A stretch of DNA of 64,000 nt from Saprospiraceae bacterium (GTDB lineage: Bacteria > Bacteroidota > Bacteroidia > Chitinophagales > Saprospiraceae). A program made the position numbers and the translations under genes. A model generated the notes under the pieces. The model did not search any database, had not been told where the DNA came from, and worked only from the letters and a program-made list of their open reading frames with translations. Of this stretch, positions 9,433 to 18,798 are shown in pieces (positions within the stretch are counted from its first letter, which is position 1; every line of letters starts with the position of its first letter). The stretch lies in assembly GCA_016719615.1 (NCBI GenBank), contig JADJYQ010000001.1, forward strand, positions 346,501 to 410,500, written 5' to 3'.

Positions 9433-9600
9433 ATATTTGCCTTTTCATAATTTGAGCGCCAGATGATTTTCGCTTCTGAATATTAATTTTTTCCTTAATG
9501 GTGACTACATTGAATTCTGGGCATTAAAAATTTATTTGAGTAAAATTAATTTTTCCTTGATTATTAAACTAAAGCCAATTAATTACGTTCCTATATACTT

Positions 9601-9906
9601 ATGAATCATTTAAAAATATATCGCCTCGTAGGTTTTCTTGAAGGCATTTCTTATATTTTATTATTGGGGATTGCAGTGCCCTATAAATACTTAGGAGGAA
9701 ATGATATCGGTGTCAAACTATTGGGTATGCCCCATGGTTTGTTATTTATGGCCTATATTGGCTATAGCATTCATTTTTATGATAAGCTGAATTGGAAATG
9801 GTCAACGTTGGCATATGCTGTATTGGCCTCTTTACTCCCCTTTGGCACTTTGATTTTCGACGCCAAAGTTTTGAAACCAATTAAAGACCAAGTACCAAAG
9901 TCATAG
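9601..9906 (+). CDS. DUF3817 family integral membrane protein
   Basis: A 101-residue protein with three hydrophobic helices. The opening YRLVGFLEGISYILLLGIA, then PYKYLGG and GMPHGLLFMAYI, are the signature segments of the DUF3817 family of small inner-membrane proteins. Full length for the family, with a basic C-terminal tail. Function is unknown. It stands alone: a 168-base gap precedes it and a long repeat-filled convergent gap follows. Confidence 0.85.
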   Translation: MNHLKIYRLVGFLEGISYILLLGIAVPYKYLGGNDIGVKLLGMPHGLLFMAYIGYSIHFYDKLNWKWSTLAYAVLASLLPFGTLIFDAKVLKPIKDQVPKS

Positions 9907-9957
9907 AGCAAAGATTATAGAGTAATGATTATAGAGCAAGGATTATAGAGTGAAGAT
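9905..9957. repeat. Degenerate 14-bp tandem repeat
   Basis: About four copies of a unit like ATTATAGAGCAAGG start right at the stop codon of the DUF3817 gene. Units differ at one to three positions. Confidence 0.6.
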
Positions 9958-10013
9958 TAAATTTGAAATTCGGACCCCATAAATAAATTGAAAATAATTG
10001 TATTATAGTTGAA

Positions 10014-10027
10014 CTAACATTCGTTAG
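10014..10027. repeat. CTAAC-N4-GTTAG palindrome
   Basis: CTAACATTCGTTAG with perfect arms, followed by ATTTTTTTTTT and then directly by an 8-bp tandem repeat. It is one end of a composite element covering 10014-10120. Confidence 0.65.
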
Positions 10028-10038
10028 ATTTTTTTTTT

Positions 10039-10120
10039 CTATCAGACTATCAGACTATCAGACTATCAGACTATCAGACTATCAGACTATCAGACTATCA
10101 GACTATCAGACTATCAGACT
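10039..10120. repeat. 8-bp short tandem repeat (CTATCAGA)n, about 10 copies
   Basis: An uninterrupted run of CTATCAGA for 82 bases. The same unit recurs at 32790-32908 in the same arrangement behind a palindrome. Confidence 0.9.
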
Positions 10121-10367
10121 TCTTGCTACTAGCCTAAAATTTTATGAAAACGCTAAGGCACATGATCCCAGAAAGCAGCAATTAAAAATCCAAGAACTTT
10201 AACATATAAAATATTTCATTATATCATAAGTGGGTCCAAAATGGACTTGGATATTCTTCATGAACGCGAAAGAGAGTTGATCAATTTTCTATTTAATTAC
10301 AGAAGAATACTTACAAATTGAAATGGTTTAAATATGGATGTTTTGAGATTTTGGATGGGTATTTATA

Positions 10368-10381
10368 CTAACATATGTTTG
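10368..10381. repeat. CTAAC-N4-GTTAG palindrome, one mismatch
   Basis: CTAACATATGTTTG lies in the same convergent gap as the copy at 10014, between that element and the REP-like copy. Confidence 0.3.
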
Positions 10382-10428
10382 GTTAATGAACAAACATGAT
10401 CAAACAAAAAATATTCTGCTTCCAAAAA

Positions 10429-10500
10429 TGCTGTTGCGTACCTACGGCACGCGCTTTATGTAATCGCATTGAGCTACCGATATTTTGTCCCTACGGGACA
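10429..10500. repeat. REP-like element, copy 2
   Basis: It shares TTGCGTACCTACGGCACGC with copy 1 and ends with TGTCCCTACGGGACA. The central 35 bases are poorly conserved, whereas both ends are nearly identical to copy 1. Confidence 0.65.
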
Positions 10501-10640
10501 GAGGAGGGTAAGATGTACAGATAATTATGTTTTCTACGGATAGCGGAATCCCTTAAAAAATCAAAAAGCTTTGTGTTTTGGTCTTCCAGCTCTATGCTTC
10601 CATCTGAAAGCTTTCAGCTTATAGCTTTGAGCTTCTCGCT

Positions 10641-11927
10641 TTAATCTTCCTCCTTCCTGTAATACAAACTAATTTTTTCATCAAATGGAAAATATTTTAA
10701 AGCAGCCTCGCGAATGTTTTCGGTTGTAAGTTTTTTGTAATTTTCCAATTCTGTAAAAATCAATTCCGGATTTCCAAGCCATTCGGCATAGGAAAGATTG
10801 AGTGCTTGATTCATCAATCCTACCTGACTGAACAAATAGGCACTTTCGTTTTTGTTCATGAATTTTTCCCAGGTGTGATCGTCCAAGTTGTCTTGTTGAA
10901 GAGTTCGGATTATTTCCCAAAACTCGGATTCTGCTTGCTCTATGGTGTGTGCAGGATTTATTTTTCCTTCAACAATGATTAAACCCGGATCTATTGTTGA
11001 CGTGATGTAACAATCGATGGCGGAGCAAATCATTTTTTCTTTTTTAAGAATTTTGTAGAGTAATGAACTTTTGCCTTCAGCCAGGACATCTGTTAAAAAA
11101 TCGACTGCATAAAAATCCGAATCCATTCTTCCGCAATATGGGAAAGCATAATAAAAAGCTTCTTCGGGCAATTGTTTTCTGTTAGTATGGGTTCTGCTTT
11201 CAGTTAGTTTGGGTTCGACAAGTTTTTTTCTAAGTACAGGTAAGCCGTTTTGAATACCAGCAAAATGTTTGTTGATGTATTTTTTAGTTTCTTCGATATT
11301 TATTTTTCCACTGATCACCAATACCGCATTTCCGGGATGGTAATATTGATTATAAAAAGCCTCTGCATCCTGTATGTTCAGTGTTGCCAATTGTTTTGGA
11401 TCTGAACCAATAACCGGCCAGCGATAAGGATGAACTTTGTAAGACATTTGCATGAGTTCATGTGAGAACATTCCATAGGGATTGTTCATATACATTTCAC
11501 TGAATTCTTCCAGGACAACGCGCTGCTGTGTTTTAAAATCTTTTTTAGAGATATGAAAACCACTGATCCGATTGGCTTCCAATGCTAAAATCAATTCCAA
11601 TTGAACCGCTGGTGCAACGGAATAATATTGTGTAGTATCCGTCGTTGTGAAAGCATTACAATCGCCCCCAGCATTTTGCAATAGTTCGTCAAAATCGACA
11701 CCAGGTCCGCAGTTTGAAAACATGAGATGTTCAAATAAATGGGCCAATCCCGTTTTGTCCGGCTGTTCATCTCTGGAGCCTACCTTGTACAACATACAAA
11801 CGGCAACCAATGCGGTATTTTCCTCCGGTTGCAGGATGACCGTCAGTCCGTTATCGAGATGATATTTCTCGAAAGCCGGAATGAGAGCATTGCTATTTGT
11901 TGGAAAAGGATTATGATTTTGTTTCAC
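10641..11927 (-). CDS. M16 family zinc peptidase (pitrilysin/insulinase type)
   Basis: A 428-residue metallopeptidase with the inverted zinc motif HLFEH at residues 63-67 and the downstream glutamate in QQRVVLEEFSEMY near residue 142. This is the N-terminal-type active half of a processing-peptidase fold, followed by an inactive-like C-terminal half (residues about 190-428). No signal peptide is evident, so it may be cytoplasmic, although many Bacteroidota homologues act in the envelope. Its ATG overlaps the last 17 bases of fumC, so the two are translationally linked. A second M16 gene, often adjacent, is not present. Confidence 0.88.
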   Translation of the reverse strand: MKQNHNPFPTNSNALIPAFEKYHLDNGLTVILQPEENTALVAVCMLYKVGSRDEQPDKTGLAHLFEHLMFSNCGPGVDFDELLQNAGGDCNAFTTTDTTQYYSVAPAVQLELILALEANRISGFHISKKDFKTQQRVVLEEFSEMYMNNPYGMFSHELMQMSYKVHPYRWPVIGSDPKQLATLNIQDAEAFYNQYYHPGNAVLVISGKINIEETKKYINKHFAGIQNGLPVLRKKLVEPKLTESRTHTNRKQLPEEAFYYAFPYCGRMDSDFYAVDFLTDVLAEGKSSLLYKILKKEKMICSAIDCYITSTIDPGLIIVEGKINPAHTIEQAESEFWEIIRTLQQDNLDDHTWEKFMNKNESAYLFSQVGLMNQALNLSYAEWLGNPELIFTELENYKKLTTENIREAALKYFPFDEKISLYYRKEED

Positions 11928-13313
11928 CTACCATATTTTCGGGAATGACCCATTGATCAAATTCTTCTGCAGTAAGGTATCCCAGTTGAATGGCTGTATC
12001 TTTTAAAGTAAAACCATTTTTGTGTGCGGTTTGGGCAATCTCTGCAGCTTTGTAATAACCTATTTTCGGATTGAGAGCCGTCACCAACATCAGCGAATTG
12101 TCGAGATGCTTTTTAATATTTTCGGGAATGGCTTCAATCCCTGTAGCACATTTGTCGTTGAAAGAAACGCAAACTTCACCAATCAGCCTTGCTGAATGCA
12201 GAAAATTGTAAATCATCATGGGTTTGAAAACATTCAATTCAAAATGTCCGTTAGATCCACCTATGTTGATCGCCACGTCGTTGCCCAAAACCTGCGCAGC
12301 AACCATGGTCATGGCTTCACACTGTGTAGGATTCACCTTTCCGGGCATAATAGAAGAACCGGGTTCATTGTCGGGAATGAACAATTCACCAAAGCCACAT
12401 CTTGGGCCGGAGGCTAACAGTCGTACGTCATTGGCTATTTTCATTAAACTGCAGGCTACTGTTTTTAAAGCGCCATGTGATTCGACGATGGCGTCGTGAG
12501 CAGCCAGTGCTTCAAATTTGTTTTCGGCTGTTCTGAAGGGTAATCCCGTTAAATTAGCAATATGCCGGGCCACATTTTCCGAATATCCGGGCGGTGTGTT
12601 GATCCCAGTTCCGACCGCAGTAGCTCCTAGAGCCAATTCAGACAAATGGTCCAGCGTATTTTCAATGGCGCGTATTCCATGATTGAGCTGCGATACATAT
12701 CCCGAAAACTCTTGGCCCAGGGTAAGGGGAGTGGCATCCATCAAATGCGTACGTCCGATTTTAACGACTGTTTTAAAGCTTTCTGACTTTGACGGAGTGT
12801 ATCTCTTAGCTTTTTCAAACCCGGCAGTGTGACATCGTTTAGGATCTTATAAGCAGCTAAATGCATTGCCGTTGGAAACGTATCATTGCTGGATTGAGAT
12901 TTGTTGACATCGTCATTGGGATGTATCGATTTTTTTTCATCGAGCAACGAACCTCCTTGCAGTACATGAGCTCTGTAGGCGATGACTTCGTTGACATTCA
13001 TATTCGACTGGGTTCCCGATCCCGTTTGCCATACTACAAGAGGAAACTGCTCATTCCATTGCCCGCTCAGTATTTCATCGCAAACCTTTGAGATCATCGA
13101 GCATTTTTCAGCTTCGAGCACTCCTGCATCGAGATTGGCCAGAGCGGCAGCCTTCTTGAGATATGCAAAGGCAAAAATGATCTCAATGGGCATCCGGTTG
13201 GTATCGCGGGCAATTTTAAAGTTTTCGATAGATCGCTGGGTTTGAGCACCCCAGTATACATCGGCGTGGACTTCAACGATCCCCATGGTATCTTTTTCTT
13301 TTCTATAGTTCAT
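11911..13313 (-). CDS. fumC: Class II fumarate hydratase (frameshifted once)
   Basis: Fumarase C converts fumarate to L-malate in the TCA cycle without an iron-sulfur cluster. Two frames cover the gene: an N-terminal part (13313-12741) and a C-terminal part (12744-11911). Restoring one base in the A run at 12775-12777 (a T run in the gene) joins ...SQKAFKTVVKIGRTHL to MDATPLTLGQEF, exactly the conserved fumarase junction. The superfamily signature GSSIMPGKVNPT is intact, as are TGSGTQSNMNVNEV and SSNDTFPTAMH. The repaired length is about 466 residues, normal for FumC. I use the ATG at 13313; the TTG at 13334 lies inside a promoter-like box. Confidence 0.9.
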
Positions 13314-13331
13314 ATATGGAATTTGGCAGCG

Positions 13332-13339
13332 CAAAGGTA
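13332..13339 (-). promoter_or_regulatory. Bacteroidota -7 box (TACCTTTG) of fumC
   Basis: TACCTTTG on the minus strand, 18 bases upstream of the fumC ATG. Confidence 0.45.
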
Positions 13340-13423
13340 TAACGATATGGAGGAATTTTGAACAGAAATTTTAGAATCAAGGCCTTTTCACTATATGGCT
13401 GAGTAAACTCTATTTTGCCACTA

Positions 13424-13437
13424 CTAACATTTGTTAG
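13424..13437. repeat. CTAAC-N4-GTTAG palindrome
   Basis: CTAACATTTGTTAG, extended by A and T to ACTAACATTTGTTAGT and followed by TTTG. It lies 110 bases past the stop of the 13547 gene, which points toward it. Confidence 0.65.
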
Positions 13438-13546
13438 TTTTGTTTTATACTTTTTAATTTGTAATTATACAAAAGTCAAAATGGTTTATTTAAACAATCA
13501 TTCCAAATAAACGCTTTTGAGCTTTATCAATAATGAAAATTGCATT

Positions 13547-15928
13547 TTACATTTTCACGAATGTTCCTTTGAAATTTCTACCGCTTACATATAACCAATA
13601 CATACCCGGTGGAAGTTCTGATATTTTAATTACATGTTCTCCATGAAGTATGTTTGCTAGTTTCATGTGGACTCTACCGTAAAGATCTGAAATATTCAAA
13701 GTTGCAGGGAATGGAATGTTATCCGGAAGAATCAAATTAATATATTCTTGTGCAGGATTGGGATTCATTTCGATAGCTCCGTAAGTATTTTTTGATCCTG
13801 AATTTACTTTACCCTTACATTGAAAGCCATCAAAAGCTGCAATCAGCCGGATCTCTTTGTAAAAACTATCCGGATGGTTGTACAGCGTAAAGATGAAATG
13901 CGCAGAATCGCGTTTATATCCCTCCACGTTTAATTGAATGCTCGATACAGGATTAAATTGTCCGCTTAAATTCTCGGAAACGTTTTCCAAATATAAAAGG
14001 GTATCATTGAGTTGTAGCCAGATTTGTTTGGTCGATTGGTAGCCGCCATATGCCCAGGCATGGTAACTGAGTTCGATCTCGTCGTAAGCACTCAGATCCA
14101 TGGGTGGCGATTGCAGGGATAATTGTCCTTTGAGATTATAGGCTGTATCCGAAATTTCGTAGTTGCTGGTATAATATGCATAATTCCCAAAATCAGTGTC
14201 TATGTCCTCAGTTGGAAAATTGCTGAAACGAAAAGCAAGTTCTTCAAATGTTCCTCTTTTCCACGATACCTTGGAATCTTGCGATGCATGGCTTGTCCAT
14301 TTCAGATCGTGCAAAAATTCATCCTGATAAGCTTTGTTTAAATCCAGCTGTAGTTGCAGATTTCCATTGACGGAAACATCAGCTTTAAATTCTGTTTGAT
14401 ATGACCATTTTCCGGCGGAGATATTCCATGGCTGGCTGTAAATATTTGTAGCATACACCTGGCCTAAAGAATCACTTTGATAGCGATATTCAAAATCATG
14501 ATTATATAAAACGACTTCTGCATTTTGAATGGCCAGACCTGTTTGTCTGTCGCTTATCTGCAAGGACACATCATAGACCGGTAGTTCCAACAGATCTATA
14601 TTCAGGTAGATGGTGCTATCCTGTTTAAGTAGAATCGTATCTCTGTAAGGATAAAATCCCTTTTTCGAAACGAGGATATAGGCCGTATCGGATAAGCCAA
14701 GTCCTGTTTTAATGACACCATTTAAGCCAGAAAAAGCCTCAGCACTAATACCTCTGCTGTTCAATTCCATTTTAGCGTTGTGGATGGCAGAACCGTCCCG
14801 AAACGAACGTATGTTAGCCTCCAAATAAGCTGCCTGGTTGTTGTCGTATTTCAATACAAACATTCCGTTTTCGATATCTGAAGCTATACACAAACCGTTT
14901 TTAAAAAAGGGGTAAACGGACCAGCAACCATGGAATCCCTCCTTGTATTCTTCATGGGTATCGTACCAGGCTACTTCCACCAAATTGTATGGATCGCGCG
15001 TATCCAAAATACGAACACCTTCTGTATAATAGGATACATACAAACGATCGTTAGTATGAAAAACATTGTGTGGGATGACCGTTGGATATTCTTTGTTAAT
15101 CACTTTGTAACTGTCTGATTTTCGAATCAATTCAAGATCTGTCAGGTCCCATGCCTCCACACTGGCGCCTTCCGTTTCGTCAGCGGTATAGAGTATTTTT
15201 CGATCTTTTTCGAGCCATACGGAATGGGTAAAATGACCGGCTGTAACTTGGTCGGTAATCCGACTTACTTTCATTTTATCTTTACTATCAAAGATGCTGA
15301 AAACTCCGTTCAATAATTCGGCGCAATAAATAGTATCTCTATAGGCAAATACTTCATGACAATAATGTTCCTGGTTATGGTAGATCACTACCGGATTCCA
15401 TGGATCTTGAGAAGGATCAAGGATTGCAAAAGCATTTCCAATTTTTTTTGCACCCGACAAGTAGATCAGCCCATTTTCATCAACAAATAGGGTATGTGCT
15501 GTATTAAATTCCAAGGTATCACCAGTACTGGCCAAAAAATGCTTAACAAACTTATGCGGTAGGGAATCTTTTGGCGAATGAAGGTCCACTACTAGCAAAC
15601 CGCCCGAGGATTCATTAACGACATAAGCAAAGTTGCCACTGGTTTTGATCTCGCGCCAGGGAGAAGAAAATTCTTGGATGAATTTAAGCTCAAGTGGTTT
15701 GGAAGGATTTTCGAGAGAATAGATGCGCAAACCTTCATAAGTTCCTAATAGGGCATATTCGATGCCACTTGCATCCGTATAGCCCCAGATACTTGAAGCG
15801 TGTTCGGGAATTTTTACTTGTCCAGCTTTTTCAAGATGAAAACCCTTTTGACTATTTGAAGTAGCTGATAATAAGGATAATACACATATTAAATATTTAG
15901 CAATTAATTTTTTTACATTAAATTTCAT
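13547..15928 (-). CDS. Choice-of-anchor B family surface protein with type IX sorting domain
   Basis: A secreted protein of about 793 residues. It starts MKFNVKKLIAKYLICVLSLL (signal peptide); the ATG 16 codons further upstream lacks a signal-like start, so 15928 is preferred. Residues about 40-370 form repeated units with the pattern of LVIVD / choice-of-anchor B propellers (SSIWGYTD, LLGTYEGLRIYSLENP, FAYVVNESSGGLLVVDLHSP, TAHTLFVDENG). A carboxypeptidase-regulatory-like pair of Ig-like modules follows. The last 75 residues are a type A Por sorting domain (NPNPAQEYINLILPDN, LPPGMYWLYVSG). It is the first of four large secreted proteins in a row. Cell-surface location is inferred from the sorting domain; the ligand is unknown. 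Confidence 0.85.
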   Translation of the reverse strand: MKFNVKKLIAKYLICVLSLLSATSNSQKGFHLEKAGQVKIPEHASSIWGYTDASGIEYALLGTYEGLRIYSLENPSKPLELKFIQEFSSPWREIKTSGNFAYVVNESSGGLLVVDLHSPKDSLPHKFVKHFLASTGDTLEFNTAHTLFVDENGLIYLSGAKKIGNAFAILDPSQDPWNPVVIYHNQEHYCHEVFAYRDTIYCAELLNGVFSIFDSKDKMKVSRITDQVTAGHFTHSVWLEKDRKILYTADETEGASVEAWDLTDLELIRKSDSYKVINKEYPTVIPHNVFHTNDRLYVSYYTEGVRILDTRDPYNLVEVAWYDTHEEYKEGFHGCWSVYPFFKNGLCIASDIENGMFVLKYDNNQAAYLEANIRSFRDGSAIHNAKMELNSRGISAEAFSGLNGVIKTGLGLSDTAYILVSKKGFYPYRDTILLKQDSTIYLNIDLLELPVYDVSLQISDRQTGLAIQNAEVVLYNHDFEYRYQSDSLGQVYATNIYSQPWNISAGKWSYQTEFKADVSVNGNLQLQLDLNKAYQDEFLHDLKWTSHASQDSKVSWKRGTFEELAFRFSNFPTEDIDTDFGNYAYYTSNYEISDTAYNLKGQLSLQSPPMDLSAYDEIELSYHAWAYGGYQSTKQIWLQLNDTLLYLENVSENLSGQFNPVSSIQLNVEGYKRDSAHFIFTLYNHPDSFYKEIRLIAAFDGFQCKGKVNSGSKNTYGAIEMNPNPAQEYINLILPDNIPFPATLNISDLYGRVHMKLANILHGEHVIKISELPPGMYWLYVSGRNFKGTFVKM
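15051..15064. repeat. Palindrome variant inside the 13547 gene
   Basis: CAAACGATCGTTAG, one arm mismatch, the same variant type as the copy at 35331. A similar near-match, CGAACGTATGTTAG, lies at 14805-14818. Both are in coding sequence and may be chance. Confidence 0.2.
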
Positions 15929-16084
15929 GTGGTTTTTGTTTTTTTTACGGTTTTCAACCAAGACTCCAGGATGCATGAGAACTTGTTTTTCTTAAAACAT
16001 TTAAGATATTAACACCCGAAGCTAAAGTTAGGTATGCGCTATTTACTAGGTCAAATTTTAACATTCACACCGCTGTTAATTAAC

Positions 16085-16092
16085 TATTTTTG
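16085..16092 (+). promoter_or_regulatory. Bacteroidota -7 box (TATTTTTG)
   Basis: TATTTTTG ends 20 bases before the ATG at 16113. Confidence 0.45.
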
Positions 16093-16112
16093 TCCCGCTT
16101 AAATAAATTCTG

Positions 16113-18491
16113 ATGCGAATAGTCTTTGCTTGTTTTATAGTGAGTTTCTTTCAATTGACCTTAGGTGCTCAACCCTTGATGTTTATCGATAAATCTGATT
16201 CCATCAGGGCGAAAGCCGTAGATGTGGCCGGCGATGATTTCGGGGCCTGGTTTTCTGTGATCACCAAGGAGGATTCCACATTGGCCATGATCCAGTTTGA
16301 TTATTGTGGTGAAGTGGAACAAAGCCATCGAATTGAATTGCCCTTGGGCGTTAAAATCAGTCAAGCCCAAGTCGTTCATTTGGGCCAAAGAAAATACCTG
16401 ATCACCGCAGTAGCTCATGCTGGTTTGACATCGCGTATTCTGGTGTTTTATGCGAATAATGCAGTGATCACTTCCGCCCAAGTTCTGGGTTCTGCAAGCG
16501 CAACTGAGCATTTAACACCAATGCTTTCTGTATTCGAAAATGATCAAATCCTATTGGGCTACCAGTATCGCAATGCAAATAGGATTTTAAGCAGCCGAGT
16601 TGTTTTACTGGATAGTTTGCTGAATCCTTTATGGTCTAAGCATTTATCAGATAGCAGCGATCTGAGATGGGTCCTGATGACCAGAGATGATGAGTTTGTA
16701 GTAGGAGATGGAATCCACGTTCGTAAATACAATACCAATGGAAATAATATCTGGTCCAGAAGTATCGGTGGAGCCACGCTCATGCAGAACACCGTTTTGC
16801 ATAGTGACAGTCTGATCATTTTTGGTACGGATTACATAGATCCCATTCCTGACACCGGGCAAATTAAGCGATCTAAATTTAAACAAGTAATAGCCATACA
16901 TGAAAATGGAGATTTCAAATGGGAATCAGACCGCATCCGCAATTTGCGTCAGCCCGGAATATTAAATGAATACAACAATAGATTGTTTTTGGACGGAACC
17001 AGGCAAGTAGTTTTTCATGGTGTAGATACGGTATCCAGCAATCAAAATCCATCTGTGTTCGCACATAAGATCAATAATACAGGTCGTGTTTACGAATCAC
17101 TTTATTTCAAAGCAGAAGATACCATTCGCGATTATAAAGCTGGTCTTATCAACGATGGTAATGTGGGGATCTGTGCTGTATTGGGCAATGACAGCATAGG
17201 CAAAGGAATGTTGAATGTAAAATCGGCGACCAAACTGGATGTTTGCGATAGTGCGAAATTCAATTTTTTGCAGAGAGGATTCATTAACATCCAGGAAATG
17301 TCAAACTTGAATGCCAGAGATTCTGCAACCACCAGACAAGCCATCAATTTTAGAGCTATAGAAGAATCAGCATCATTTATCAGGCAGTGTGAAAAATTCG
17401 ATTTACAGGACAGCGAAATTCCAGAAGTTTTGTGCAAAGGTGATTCTATTTTCCTCGCAGGTATCCAAATTCCCAATGCACGATATGAATGGAGTAATGG
17501 TTCGATGCAGGCAGGCACCTGGGTAAAAGAAGCCGGAAGATATAGCGTTAAAATAGAGTATTGTGGAAAATCTGCAGTGATCACATATATCGTCAGTTAC
17601 AGGACATTTCAGGATGTTGTATTCAATATAGCTGAATGCAATTATCCTAGAAGATTGTTTGCCGACCAATTTGAAAACTCTCGCTACAAATGGCAAACGG
17701 GAGATACAACTTCAGCCATTGATGTAAATGGTCCGGGTACCTATAACGTAACAGTAACCAAATGTGAAGTAGATTTCAAAATTACCTTTCATGTAAGTTT
17801 ACCGGTTTTTCCAAATGATGTTTTTGATTTTAATGTGTGTGCTTATCCGGATACCCTATATCCATTTCAAGGATCCGGAGCAACATATGTATGGGATAAT
17901 GGTACTACCAACGGCTTTCGCCAGATTACCAATCCGGGAACATACAAGGTTACCATATCATATTGTCAATCTACATTTACCAATACATTTAACATTAGTT
18001 TACTAAGTGACAATGCACTTTTTATATCCGATACATGTAATGCTTTTCCATTACCACTGGCAGTTGTGAAACCCAAAGGAACTGAAGAAGTTATTTGGAA
18101 TACCGGTCAAACTACAGATACCATTCAAGTCTCAAAACCGGGCAGGTATTCCGCACAAGTTGGAGATTGTATACAAAATTTTGATGTAGGAGTTATCGAG
18201 GAAAAAATCTTGCAATTCCCCAATGTATTTGTTCCCCAATCGCAGATCATGGAAAATCAATCTTTCAAACCCTATTTTAAAGACGCTTCCACCATTACCA
18301 AATATCAACTCAGCATTTTTAACCGTTGGGGACAAAAAGTATTCGAGACCACTAAACTCGATGAGGGCTGGGATGGTGTTTTTGAAGGCAATCCCGCTAA
18401 CGTTGATACCTATACCTATTATGCAAAGTATGACCGAGCCGGATGCGGAGTGAGTTCGCATGTCAAGGGATCGGTGACGCTGGTGAAGTAG
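16113..18491 (+). CDS. Gliding-motility-associated C-terminal domain surface protein
   Basis: A 792-residue secreted protein with signal peptide MRIVFACFIVSFFQLTLGAQ. Residues about 20-400 look like a beta-propeller (repeated LLGYQYR, WSRSIGGATL, GDFKWESD segments). From about residue 440 there are four Cys-containing Ig-like modules of about 80 residues, each with W-x-NG/TG, G-x-Y and a late Cys (YEWSNGS, YKWQTGD, YVWDNGT, VIWNTGQ). The C-terminus (FPNVFVPQSQ, ISIFNRWGQKVFE-like, GWDGVFEGNPANVDTYTYY) is the CHU_C / gliding-motility C-terminal domain, a type B type IX signal. It lies divergent to the 13547 gene over a 184-base gap with one visible promoter box. Confidence 0.87.
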   Translation: MRIVFACFIVSFFQLTLGAQPLMFIDKSDSIRAKAVDVAGDDFGAWFSVITKEDSTLAMIQFDYCGEVEQSHRIELPLGVKISQAQVVHLGQRKYLITAVAHAGLTSRILVFYANNAVITSAQVLGSASATEHLTPMLSVFENDQILLGYQYRNANRILSSRVVLLDSLLNPLWSKHLSDSSDLRWVLMTRDDEFVVGDGIHVRKYNTNGNNIWSRSIGGATLMQNTVLHSDSLIIFGTDYIDPIPDTGQIKRSKFKQVIAIHENGDFKWESDRIRNLRQPGILNEYNNRLFLDGTRQVVFHGVDTVSSNQNPSVFAHKINNTGRVYESLYFKAEDTIRDYKAGLINDGNVGICAVLGNDSIGKGMLNVKSATKLDVCDSAKFNFLQRGFINIQEMSNLNARDSATTRQAINFRAIEESASFIRQCEKFDLQDSEIPEVLCKGDSIFLAGIQIPNARYEWSNGSMQAGTWVKEAGRYSVKIEYCGKSAVITYIVSYRTFQDVVFNIAECNYPRRLFADQFENSRYKWQTGDTTSAIDVNGPGTYNVTVTKCEVDFKITFHVSLPVFPNDVFDFNVCAYPDTLYPFQGSGATYVWDNGTTNGFRQITNPGTYKVTISYCQSTFTNTFNISLLSDNALFISDTCNAFPLPLAVVKPKGTEEVIWNTGQTTDTIQVSKPGRYSAQVGDCIQNFDVGVIEEKILQFPNVFVPQSQIMENQSFKPYFKDASTITKYQLSIFNRWGQKVFETTKLDEGWDGVFEGNPANVDTYTYYAKYDRAGCGVSSHVKGSVTLVK

Positions 18492-18505
18492 TTGGCAGTT
18501 TGCAG

Positions 18506-18561
18506 TCCCGATAAATTTGTAACATTATTTAACAATAATATTCTAAGTAAATTTATCGGGA
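18506..18561. repeat. Long-armed inverted repeat, 13-bp perfect arms
   Basis: TCCCGATAAATTT at 18506-18518 pairs perfectly with AAATTTATCGGGA at 18549-18561 across a 30-base loop, 15 bases past the stop of the 16113 gene. A related pair lies at 18650-18706. Confidence 0.7.
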
Positions 18562-18616
18562 TCAGTAGGCAGTTGGCGGTGATTGGTTGTTAGTTGCTAG
18601 TTGTTGGTTGTTACGA

Positions 18617-18630
18617 CTAACAATTGTTCG
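18617..18630. repeat. CTAAC-N4-GTTAG palindrome, one mismatch
   Basis: CTAACAATTGTTCG followed by TTTTAAG, in the convergent gap between the 16113 and 18799 genes. The bases just before it are a GTTG-rich low-complexity run. Confidence 0.4.
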
Positions 18631-18649
18631 TTTTAAGATAAACAGCCAT

Positions 18650-18706
18650 CCTGATAAAATTGAAAAGATCTTCAAATACGAAACAATCATGACCAATTTT
18701 ATCGGG
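18650..18706. repeat. Second inverted repeat of the same type
   Basis: CCTGATAAAATTG at 18650 and CAATTTTATCGGG at 18694 pair with one mismatch. The ATAAA/TTTATCGGG core is shared with the pair at 18506-18561. Confidence 0.55.
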
Positions 18707-18798
18707 AAGGCTCTCAGACTAACAAAAGCCATTCCTCCAAGCCTACAAAGCTCCAGGCCTACATGCCTTTATCCTGATCTCCTTCATTAGCCTTCCTC

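Noticed and set aside
10039..10120. CTATCAGA array considered as a CRISPR-like array
   Set aside because: The unit is 8 bp with no spacers and no Cas genes anywhere in the window.
13313..13334. Upstream TTG start for fumC (and similar TTG starts for guaB and parC)
   Set aside because: Each of these TTG codons lies inside a TAnnTTTG promoter box, and the extra residues are not family-like.
17132..17584. 150-residue minus-strand frame inside the 16113 gene
   Set aside because: Shadow of a plus-strand gene with signal peptide and C-terminal domain.
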